DNA of 29,164 nt from Verrucomicrobia bacterium UBA3761 (GTDB lineage: Bacteria > Verrucomicrobiota > Kiritimatiellia > RFP12 > UBA1067): the NCBI GenBank assembly GCA_002371135.1, contig DFGB01000033.1:1-29164 (forward strand). Direction: 5' to 3'. Each line of letters begins with the position of its first letter. Positions within the stretch are counted from its first letter, which is position 1. The translations under genes and the position numbers were made by a program. This document shows, in pieces, positions 1-5,591 of the stretch. The notes under the pieces are model-generated. The model saw only the letters and a list, made by a program, of their open reading frames with translations. It did no database searches and was not told the DNA's origin.

Positions 1-52
1 ATAAAAATCTATTGCATGCCATTGGCTTCCCTACAACCAGTTCCCATCCACC

Positions 53-382
53 TCATATGCAGTGCGCCATATAAAAAGACAGGTAGGCGACGCCGTCCTA
101 CACTTTATAGTCGCTTGTGCAAATTACGTACTTCGCGCCGAGTTTTCCGGGATAATGACTTATCAGCCAGTCGAGGGAGGCATGAGTTCGATAGCCAGCG
201 CTCTTCACCTCGACAGGGCATATCTTGATTCCATTTCGCACCATGAAGTCTATCTCCACCTTCGGATTCGGACGCGAATAGAAAAGCAGGTCGCGGTCTT
301 TCGCGACCAAAGTCTAAGCGACAAAGTTCTCGAAGAACATCCCCTCGTTCACGCCGAGACGGTCGTATAGGATTCCGCGCAT
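53..382 (-). pseudogene. DUF4143-type AAA ATPase, C-terminal remnant with two in-frame stops
   Basis: Read on the minus strand in one frame, this stretch gives MRGILYDRLGVNEGMFFENF, VA, a TAG stop at 314-316, then TLVAKDRDLLFYSRPNPKVE, IDFMVRNGIKICPVEVKSAG and so on to SDYKV, a second TAG at 98-100, then DGVAYLSFYMAHCI and TGA. This matches the C-terminal DUF4143 domain of bacterial AAA ATPases (an ENFVAQ-like helix, the FxYSRPNPKxEIDF strand and the PVEVKS nuclease-fold motif), from memory of the family. The N-terminal P-loop ATPase half is absent: upstream the frame loses similarity and runs into the YkgJ-like gene. TAG is an ordinary stop here (tsaB, nspC and ntpD end in TAG), so this is decay rather than recoding. 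It is a relic of a mobile, defence- or toxin-linked gene. Confidence 0.7.
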
Positions 383-425
383 GAGTCGTCCGTCAGGGTC
401 GCCGAAGCCGGAGACGGCCTTCGGT

Positions 426-743
426 TCAGCGCAGGCCCGGACATATCCGTGCGGAGTCGGGATTTGTCCACTCAAACGGGAATGTGCGGCATTTGTCTGG
501 CTTGACAGGATTGATGCAGCAGAAGTTGTCTGCGGCGAGATATGCGCACGATCCGTCGAGCCGGCTCTTGAGCATGAGACTCTTGCGATCGGGCGCGAGT
601 TCGGTTTCCCGCTCTATGAAGTCGCTTTCGGCCATGCCGAGAAATGCGGCGATGCGGGCAATCTCGGCATCCGACACACGGACGATTCCATCTTTGATGC
701 GGCAACACGCCCCGCAGCATCGGCATTTGAACGCTCGTTTCAT
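426..743 (-). CDS. YkgJ-like zinc/iron-chelating cysteine-cluster protein
   Basis: 105 aa. The N-terminus FKCRCCGACCRI carries the CxxCGxCC cluster typical of the YkgJ/CxxCxxCC family, and the C-terminal half has FCCINPVKPDKCRTFPFEW and ICPG, the remaining conserved cysteines. Family members are small cytoplasmic proteins thought to bind Zn or an Fe-S centre; their biochemical role is poorly defined. I chose the ATG at 741-743 because it forms an ATGA overlap with the stop of the DUF4186 gene upstream and starts ten residues or fewer before the cysteine cluster. A longer frame exists but runs back into the upstream gene. It is the third gene of a tightly coupled three-gene operon. Confidence 0.85.
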   Translation of the reverse strand: MKRAFKCRCCGACCRIKDGIVRVSDAEIARIAAFLGMAESDFIERETELAPDRKSLMLKSRLDGSCAYLAADNFCCINPVKPDKCRTFPFEWTNPDSARICPGLR

Positions 744-1114
744 TTTTTCATTTCTTTCTCGATCCACGCCATCAGAAAATCGACAATGCCGCGTTGCCGC
801 TCTGCGGGAATTTCGACACCGCGAGGCACGTGCCACCACTTCGCGAGGCAGTCGCGGCAGCAGCAGGCGCAGGCGTGTTGGGCGACGAACACGGGGTGTC
901 CGCGCATCGGCGTCTGGCGTCCGTCACGCTGCGGGTAGGCGGGCGCGAGGCGTGTTCGGACGAAATCCTCGCAATGGGCGCGGATGGTCGCCCAGCCTTT
1001 CTCGTTTACGAGGCTCTTCCCGGACGCCGACAAATGGAAGCGACTGCGGAACTTCGATTTCGCCAGCCGCGCAAATGCCGCCTCGTAGCGTTTCTGCGTC
1101 ACCTCGTCCCTCAT
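740..1114 (-). CDS. DUF4186 family protein
   Basis: 124 aa, a full-length member of the DUF4186 family as I remember it: RSRFHLSASGKSLVNEKG, HCEDFVRTRLAPAYPQRDG, the very conserved KQTPMRGHPVFVAQHA-type block (here RQTPMRGHPVFVAQHACACC), CRDCLAKWW and the C-terminal MAWIEKEM. The HPVFVAQHA and CCRxCL blocks suggest a metal site (His, Cys), but no activity is established. It overlaps the gene before it and the gene after it by ATGA, so the three are almost certainly translated as a coupled unit. Both neighbours are cysteine-rich, consistent with a metal-related job (inference). Confidence 0.9.
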   Translation of the reverse strand: MRDEVTQKRYEAAFARLAKSKFRSRFHLSASGKSLVNEKGWATIRAHCEDFVRTRLAPAYPQRDGRQTPMRGHPVFVAQHACACCCRDCLAKWWHVPRGVEIPAERQRGIVDFLMAWIEKEMKK

Positions 1115-1293
1115 GGTTCATTCTTGATTTTGCACATCGATTCGCAGTCGAGCCAGAACACAATGCCCTCGGTATCGTGCGCGGCAAGGCAGTCGCGCAA
1201 TCCCTCGAATGCGCGCGGACAATCGCCCCGTTCGCAGCATGGAATCGCGCCCTGCGGAGGCGTCTTGCAACACGCTGAAAAGGTCATTATCAC
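1111..1293 (-). CDS. small cysteine-rich protein, first gene of the DUF4186 operon
   Basis: About 60 aa with eight cysteines: MIMTFSACCKTPPQGAIPCC, then ERGDCPRAF, RDCL, FWLDCESMCK. I do not recognise a family. A GTG start at 1291-1293 is preferred because a GGAGG motif lies eight bases upstream; the ATG two codons later (1285-1287) is also possible, and a longer frame to 1338 would begin inside the promoter. Paired CC motifs and conserved spacing look like metal or Fe-S ligands. Its stop overlaps the DUF4186 start as ATGA, so the two are probably made together. Confidence 0.7.
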   Translation of the reverse strand: MIMTFSACCKTPPQGAIPCCERGDCPRAFEGLRDCLAAHDTEGIVFWLDCESMCKIKNEP

Positions 1294-1338
1294 TTCACAA
1301 ACCTCCGCATTTTCCCATTTTTGCGTAGAACGGCGCAC

Positions 1339-1368
1339 ATTTTACCACATGGTCTCATACCCTGTCAA
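1339..1368 (-). promoter_or_regulatory. sigma70-type promoter of the Cys-rich/DUF4186/YkgJ operon
   Basis: On the minus strand TTGACA (1363-1368), exactly 18 bases, then TAAAAT (1339-1344), with TGTGG directly before the -10. The leader to the GTG start is about 40 bases and contains GGAGG. Same -35/18/-10 geometry as five other promoters in this window. Confidence 0.75.
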
Positions 1369-1654
1369 TGAGGAATTTTCAGCTTGCCTCGTTGAATCGC
1401 CGGCTGTTTCTGGCCGTCCCCCTCTCGAATCCATATCTCACTCATCACTCATGCCTCGCCCCGTCCGTCTCGCACCGGTCAGATGAACGCCGCGACGAGC
1501 CGTCAAAGAAACCGTACACAAACAAATCCTTCGAACTATTGATGCGGTTTTGGACTTGCCTGAGTTGTTCTTTTACAGTTCCATAGCGAAATTGCCAGTA
1601 GGAATACAGCGAAAATCCTATTTGCCACCAATGGGCAGTTTCATATACTGAAAC
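1369..1654. other. intergenic stretch with no recognisable gene
   Basis: About 290 bases between the operon promoter and the Fic-region remnant. No frame in either strand gives a plausible protein. The stretch around 1433-1455 has short ctcat/actcatc words similar to those near 11880. Nothing else stands out. Confidence 0.4.
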
Positions 1655-1810
1655 CTACCCGTTCTTCGCGTTCAGGAACACCTCAAGCGCGTATATCGCG
1701 TCCTCGTTCGCCATGGGAACGCCGCGCTCCCAGAGTTCCTGCAGGAAGCGGCAGCCTCCGTTGGCGACAAGTTTCACCGTGCCTTCGAGAAGCTCCGCCT
1801 TGCTCCCTGC
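1655..1810 (-). pseudogene. unidentified C-terminal protein remnant after the Fic fragment
   Basis: A different minus-strand frame from the Fic remnant reads AGSKAELLEGTVKLVANGG, CRFLQELWERGVPMANEDAI, YALEVFLNAKNG and ends at TAG 1655-1657. Composition and codon use look like real coding sequence, but there is no start and I cannot name the family. It joins the Fic fragment with a frame change around 1780-1810, so either a frameshift hit one gene or two gene pieces were fused by deletion. Confidence 0.4.
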
Positions 1811-2046
1811 GGCAGCTTTGAATAGAGATCTCTGTGGAGCCGCAAAAGGACATTCGGCGTTATCGATATGAAATCGCGGCTTTCATGTATCGTGGCAAGG
1901 ACATCCCTGTACCCGGCGATTTCCTGTTCGTTTCTGTTTCGAGGAATCGCCTTCTGCGACATCAACTCCTTCATCCTCGCATCGGTAGCGGCTATGCCCT
2001 CGATGCGGTTTGATGAGATTGAAAGTCGCAGCTTCGCCGCTCTACC
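1774..2046 (-). pseudogene. Fic family protein, N-terminal domain remnant
   Basis: The frame reads KLRLSISSNRIEGIAATDAR, then MKELMSQKAIPRNRNEQEIA, GYRDVLATIHESRDF and LLRLHRDLYSKL before stopping. The S-S-N-R-I-E-G-I element followed by NEQEIxGYxxVL and a LRLHRDLY helix is the N-terminal part of Fic/DOC adenylyltransferases, whose SxxxEG-type helix contains inhibitory residues in many members. The catalytic HxFxDGNGR motif that should follow is missing and the frame also opens after a TGA at 2047-2049. It is a broken gene truncated at both ends; Fic genes are often mobile or toxin-antitoxin associated. Confidence 0.65.
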
Positions 2047-2160
2047 TCAAGTCAATCAGTCCCCTGCGAAACCAAAACCTCTGCCGCTTCTATTCTCCAT
2101 GCCAAGCGAAAGCGGGCATCGAGCCTCGCCCAACCAAGCGCCTCGCATGGGCGAGAGTTT

Positions 2161-2204
2161 CGAGTTGCTTAGGGGGCGCTCGCGAGTTGCTTGGGGGGCA
2201 CTCG
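2161..2204. repeat. two-copy 22-base tandem repeat
   Basis: Two adjacent 22-base units, each starting CGAGTTGCTT and ending in CTCG, differ at two positions (2161-2182 and 2183-2204). They are flanked on both sides by GCATGGGCG. Each unit can form a small CGAG/CTCG stem. It lies upstream of the two exported His/Pro-rich genes; a role in their control is possible but unsupported. Confidence 0.6.
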
Positions 2205-2223
2205 CATGGGCGGCCCGGCAGGG

Positions 2224-2265
2224 CGAAAAAAGAGCCGGCGACCGTCCCAAAGAGGCGGTTGCCGG
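2224..2265 (-). terminator. hairpin followed by U-run on the minus strand
   Basis: A 10-base stem (CCGGCAACCG with CGGTCGCCGG, one G-U pair, 11-base loop; arms 2256-2265 and 2235-2244) is followed on the minus strand by CTCTTTTTTCG. That is the form of a rho-independent terminator, but no minus-strand gene precedes it. On the plus strand the same hairpin is followed by ATTGTAAAAATTTTTG and sits in the leader region of the 2359 gene, so it may act there or block antisense transcription. Confidence 0.45.
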
Positions 2266-2358
2266 GATTGTAAAAATTTTTGTCAGAAATCGCGCGGTCG
2301 GTCCCCTAGCATAGTGTAAGGGCAATGGAGTCCGAACGGAAACGAAAGGAACAAGACA

Positions 2359-2751
2359 ATGAACAAGATCATGAAAACTCTGGCGGTTGCGGCAGTCGCA
2401 ACGATGGCACTTTGCGGCAGCGCGATGGCGGCGCCCAAGGGCGGACAGCCCCCCAAGGGCGGCGCGAGGGTGGAACAGCGCGCGCAGCCGAAACCTGCCG
2501 CGAAGGCGAAGCCGAAGGCCGCGCAGCGCCACGACATCGGGCACAAGGCGAAGCCGACGCGTCACGTCGCCCAGCGCAAGCCCCCTGCGCCTCGCCACGA
2601 GGTCCGTCGGCCCGAACCGCCCCGTCGCCCGGAACCGAAGCACCACCGCCACCATCATCGCAACACAACGCTCCACACGGAGGACTGGTGCAGCCTTGGA
2701 GCGAGCCTCGTAGGAGGCGTAGTCGGCGGCATCATCGGAGCCGCGCTGTAA
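2359..2751 (+). CDS. small exported His/Pro/Lys-rich protein with C-terminal glycine zipper
   Basis: 130 aa. Residues 1-25 are a clear signal peptide (MNKIMKTLAVAAVATMALCG, then SAMA with cleavage after AMA). The middle is low-complexity and very basic, with Pro/Lys/Arg repeats and a KHHRHHHRN cluster. After EDWC, the last residues LGASLVGGVVGGIIGAAL form a glycine-zipper membrane helix like those of outer-membrane lipoprotein/17-kDa antigen types. The ATG is preceded by AAAGGAA at good spacing. It is one of only two plus-strand genes in the window and pairs with the next gene (31-base gap, identical AAAGGAAC leader). The function is unknown; periplasmic metal binding or envelope attachment is inference from composition. 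Confidence 0.75.
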   Translation: MNKIMKTLAVAAVATMALCGSAMAAPKGGQPPKGGARVEQRAQPKPAAKAKPKAAQRHDIGHKAKPTRHVAQRKPPAPRHEVRRPEPPRRPEPKHHRHHHRNTTLHTEDWCSLGASLVGGVVGGIIGAAL

Positions 2752-2782
2752 TAGAAACATCAAACGAGAAAGGAACCACGCC

Positions 2783-3010
2783 ATGAACAAGAAACTGATA
2801 GCAATGCTGGCAGTCGTCGCCATCGCCGGCGCCGCACTCGCCGGGCCTCGCCCGGCGGCAGATCCGGGGAACATCGAGCGGCATCGCCACCACCACGGTT
2901 GGTGCCTGCCGCCGCCACCGCCTCCGCCGCGTCCGTGGGGCTGGGCGCCGCCCCCGCCGCCCCCGCCGCCGCCTCATCACCACCATCACCATCGCCACTG
3001 GCGTTGGTGA
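2783..3010 (+). CDS. small exported poly-Pro/poly-His protein
   Basis: 75 aa. MNKKLIAMLAVVAIAGAALA is a signal peptide cleaved before GPRP. The mature part of about 55 residues contains HRHHHGWC, a run of seven prolines, PWGWAP, a run of nine prolines, a run of six histidines and the end RHWRW. The start has AAAGGAACC upstream. The gene looks like a sibling of the preceding one in leader, signal peptide and bias, and would form an operon with it. The composition resembles periplasmic His-rich metal-buffering proteins, but no family is recognised. Low complexity makes the reading frame less certain than usual, although the signal peptide and ribosome site argue for it. Confidence 0.65.
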   Translation: MNKKLIAMLAVVAIAGAALAGPRPAADPGNIERHRHHHGWCLPPPPPPPRPWGWAPPPPPPPPPHHHHHHRHWRW

Positions 3011-3012
3011 TG

Positions 3013-3122
3013 AGCGGGAAATGTGAAAATGTGAAAAGTCCTAAGTCCTAGATATCCTAGATGACCTAGAGGGCCTAGAAGCTTCCCGCTTAGGACTTAG
3101 GACTTTTCACATTTTCACATTT
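3013..3122. repeat. large perfect inverted repeat between convergent genes
   Basis: Arms of 32 bases are perfectly complementary (3019-3050 and 3091-3122), built of the words AAATGTGAAAATGTGAAAAG and TCCTAAGTCCTA. The 40-base centre has four near-tandem CCTAGA units of about 10 bases (3046-3080). AGCGGGAA at 3013-3020 is matched by TTCCCGCT at 3083-3090. It sits exactly between the stop of the plus-strand gene (3010) and the stop of the minus-strand transporter (3124), where a two-way terminator would be expected; there is no clear U-run. Confidence 0.9.
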
Positions 3123-3123
3123 C

Positions 3124-4803
3124 TCACTTCCCGCCTGCGAGCGACTCCGCGATGTTCAAGTAGTAGGCGCGCACTCTGTCGTAGGCGTTGATGATGTCAA
3201 GCTCGCCCAGAACGCGCAGCGGCGAGCCGGGGTCGTCCGGGCCGATGCGGCCGACTTGCGCAAGGCGACTATCCTTTATGATGTCGTGCAAGGCCTTGGA
3301 ATCGTTCTGCACTTTCGCAATATCGATCCACGGGCGCGGCGAACGTATCCACGGCGAGATGGTCTTTACAAACTCGAATGTCGCATCATGGAGGCTAATG
3401 AGCTTCGCAGCCGATTTATCGGACATGCGAAGTCCTCCGCGCTTGAGACGGTTGACGACCTTCAGGACCTGCGTGGCTTCGTCGGAGGCGGACTCCAGCT
3501 CGTCGGTGATGCGCAAGAGACGGCGCGAGCGGTTGGCTACGATGCCGGGCAGGCGCTTCTTCATGACGCCGCCCAGGTATTCGGTCACTTCGCGCTGGAC
3601 GTTGTCGAGAATATCCTCGCGATGGATTATGTGGCGTTCGTTTTCTGCATCGCTTTCGCCCGTGAGCACCTTGCGGACGCATTCGAAAAGTTCGAGATTG
3701 GAGTCGCGCATGAATTGCACTTCTACAAGCGCGAGGTCGCATGCGACGACAGGCGAAATCGCCCCGGTCTTCAATACGGAAAGATGAGGCTTTTCGTCTT
3801 CCTTCTGCGGTATCAACTTCTCGACGAGTGCGATGAACGGACGGGCCAGTGGATAGAAGACGGCGCCGCGCAGGACCGAGAAGATCGTATCCGTCACGGC
3901 GATCGGCGCCATGACGCCCAAAAGGACCGGCCCCTTCGCCGTCTCGGTGACGGCATGCCAGTTGGGGAACATCCACTGGCCAAGCGGCACGAGAACCGGC
4001 AGGACGAACGGTATGAAGATGAGCGAGCCGATGATGTTCGAGAGCGTGTGCGCGAGCGCCGTACGCTTTGCGGCCGCGGTGGAGCCGATTGCGGCGAGCC
4101 ACGCCGTCATGGTCGTGCCTATGTTCGCGCCGAACAAAATGGAAATCGCCGTCTCGTATGTGATCAACTGCTGCGAGGCGAGGGTCATGCCGATTGCGAT
4201 GGTCGCGGCCGAACTTTGCACCACCGCCGTAAAGACCGCCGCGACCAATGCGACAAGCGCGACGCCTGCGAACGATTGCGCGTTCATGCCCATCAGCAAT
4301 TCCCGCACCGCATTGTTCTGCCGTATCGGCAGCACGCCTTTCGACATGAAATACATGCCAAGGAACACAAGAGCCAACCCGACGATCGAAAGCCCGAGAT
4401 TCCTGCATTTCTCGTTGCGCACGAAGAAATACATCGCCCCGCCAATCCCCATGCCCAGCAAGCCCAGAACCTGCGGGTCCGGCGCGAATGCCACTATCCA
4501 CACCGTCGCCGTAGTGCCCACATTCGCGCCGATGATGACATTGAACGCCTGCGCAAGCGACATGAAACCGGACGACACGAAGCTCACCAGCATCACCGTT
4601 ATAACCGACGACGACTGCACGAGTATCGTGGAAATCGCGCCAGTCCCCACGCCCGCCAGACGCCGGGTCGTCGCAAGCGACATGAATTTGCGCAATCCGT
4701 GACCGGCGACGGCCTGAAGCCCCTCGGAAAGATTTTTCATCCCGAGAAGGAATATTCCAAGTCCGCCAAGGACCATGATCGGTATCTTCAGGGTTTCGAA
4801 CAT
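3124..4803 (-). CDS. Na/Pi cotransporter family protein with PhoU-like C-terminus
   Basis: 559 aa. The N-terminal membrane half contains two inverted QSSS repeats: LVQSSSVITVMLVSFV near residue 70 and AVVQSSAATIAIGMTL near 195, each followed by a GANVGTT / GANIGTT motif, the Na/phosphate signature of the NptA/SLC34 family. About eight membrane helices run to residue 340, then a cytoplasmic helical domain (LVEVQFMRDSNLELFECVRK, ITDELESASDEA) resembling PhoU, which often regulates uptake. The role is sodium-coupled phosphate import, or efflux. I chose the ATG at 4801-4803; a TTG six codons upstream is possible but has no better ribosome site. The gene follows tsaB by 60 bases of repeat-word sequence and ends against the 32-base inverted repeat. 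Confidence 0.92.
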   Translation of the reverse strand: MFETLKIPIMVLGGLGIFLLGMKNLSEGLQAVAGHGLRKFMSLATTRRLAGVGTGAISTILVQSSSVITVMLVSFVSSGFMSLAQAFNVIIGANVGTTATVWIVAFAPDPQVLGLLGMGIGGAMYFFVRNEKCRNLGLSIVGLALVFLGMYFMSKGVLPIRQNNAVRELLMGMNAQSFAGVALVALVAAVFTAVVQSSAATIAIGMTLASQQLITYETAISILFGANIGTTMTAWLAAIGSTAAAKRTALAHTLSNIIGSLIFIPFVLPVLVPLGQWMFPNWHAVTETAKGPVLLGVMAPIAVTDTIFSVLRGAVFYPLARPFIALVEKLIPQKEDEKPHLSVLKTGAISPVVACDLALVEVQFMRDSNLELFECVRKVLTGESDAENERHIIHREDILDNVQREVTEYLGGVMKKRLPGIVANRSRRLLRITDELESASDEATQVLKVVNRLKRGGLRMSDKSAAKLISLHDATFEFVKTISPWIRSPRPWIDIAKVQNDSKALHDIIKDSRLAQVGRIGPDDPGSPLRVLGELDIINAYDRVRAYYLNIAESLAGGK

Positions 4804-4834
4804 AAGATAATTCCAATACAACGACTCGATGAAA

Positions 4835-4866
4835 TGCGAAAACGGAATGTAAAATGCCGAATGCTA
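4835..4866. repeat. AAATGC/AATGCC short-word repeat between tsaB and the transporter
   Basis: The gap holds gaaatgcgaaaacggaatgt, aaaatgccgaatgctag: repeated AAATGCN words of the same kind as at 5453-5586, 7471-7581 and 29083-29107. The tsaB stop codon TAG is inside the last word. Confidence 0.55.
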
Positions 4867-5460
4867 GTCAAACCGTACGGCTGGATTGAGATATACAGGC
4901 AGAGGTTCTGGAACGAGAAGGCCGGGATTGGCAGTGAAAGCGCGATGCAAATCGCTCGCCTTCAATTCCGGCGCCGCCGCATAGCGGGAAGGAAAGAGCG
5001 ATGCAAGCGCAGCGCCAATGCGCGAGGCGTCAGGCGAGACTACCGAAGCCTCGGCGGGGATTGCGGCAGGCAAATCCGGCTCCGCGACCTGGAAAATTTC
5101 CCTCGCCGGTTTGAAGGCGTCGAAAAGCGCGACCCAGAACTTGCCGCGCCGCGCATCTCCAATGACAGCCACCGTCTCCCCTTCACGGGCAAACGCGGCG
5201 GGCGAAACAATGCCGCGAAGTTCGACATTCGCTCCGAGGGTGCAGCCTTGCGCAAACGCCAGCGTCGAACGAATGCCGGCGAACGAACCGGGGCCGATGC
5301 CGACGACAATCCTCTCCGGCACGCCTCCTCCCAGCAGATTGATCACGTCGATGCACCATGTGCTTGAAAGGGCGACTTCGGCGACGAGCGCCTCGCCGTC
5401 GTAAAGCGCCGCCGTCTGAGACGATGTCGAGCGGTCCAGGACTAGTGTTGCGTTTGGCAT
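4864..5460 (-). CDS. tsaB: tRNA threonylcarbamoyladenosine biosynthesis protein TsaB
   Basis: 198 aa, an ASKHA-fold protein that scaffolds TsaD and TsaE in making the t6A modification at position 37 of ANN-decoding tRNAs. Visible marks: LVLDRSTSSQTAALYDG at the N-terminus (the ILALDTS equivalent), then the signature GIGPGSFAGIRSTLAFAQG at about residues 55-75, and DARRGKFWVALF at 103-114. It is somewhat short in the C-terminal part, as is normal for TsaB. Partners tsaD and tsaE are not in the window. There is no ribosome site: the ATG sits inside a repeat word (AAAATGCCAAA), upstream of which lies the rest of the 5453-5586 inverted repeat. Confidence 0.9.
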   Translation of the reverse strand: MPNATLVLDRSTSSQTAALYDGEALVAEVALSSTWCIDVINLLGGGVPERIVVGIGPGSFAGIRSTLAFAQGCTLGANVELRGIVSPAAFAREGETVAVIGDARRGKFWVALFDAFKPAREIFQVAEPDLPAAIPAEASVVSPDASRIGAALASLFPSRYAAAPELKASDLHRAFTANPGLLVPEPLPVYLNPAVRFD

Positions 5461-5586
5461 TTTAGATTAGCATTTAGCGATGAGTTTCTCAAATAGATTT
5501 TCTATGTTCGTGTCCGTTGGCTCCTGAAATGGCAAAATGGATAAATCGACCAATATAATGCGAAATGCAAAATGCAAAATGCCAAA
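5453..5586. repeat. imperfect inverted repeat of AAATGC words between the SBP gene and tsaB
   Basis: The left arm, TTTGGCATTTTAGATTAGCA and on to 5479, and the right arm 5560-5586 (gcgaaatgcaaaatgcaaaa, tgccaaa) are complementary at about 20 of 23 aligned bases, the first 11 perfectly. About 80 unrelated bases lie between them. The left arm includes the tsaB start codon. It is similar in size and position to the elements at 3013-3122 and 7471-7581. Confidence 0.7.
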
Positions 5587-5591
5587 TTTTA

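Noticed and set aside
98..316. Amber (TAG) recoding as explanation of the two in-frame TAG codons in the DUF4143 frame
   Set aside because: tsaB, nspC and ntpD all end at TAG, and no pyrrolysine or suppressor gene is seen, so TAG acts as a normal stop.
2161..2204. CRISPR array
   Set aside because: Only two adjacent units without spacers and no cas genes in the window.
2280..2315. Promoter for the exported pair from TTGTCA and TAGCAT/CATAGT
   Set aside because: The spacing is over 20 bases, unlike the constant 18 seen in the other promoters.
3256..5367. 703-aa open frame on the plus strand
   Set aside because: It is antisense to the transporter and tsaB genes, with an Arg/His-rich composition and no recognisable motif: a high-GC shadow.
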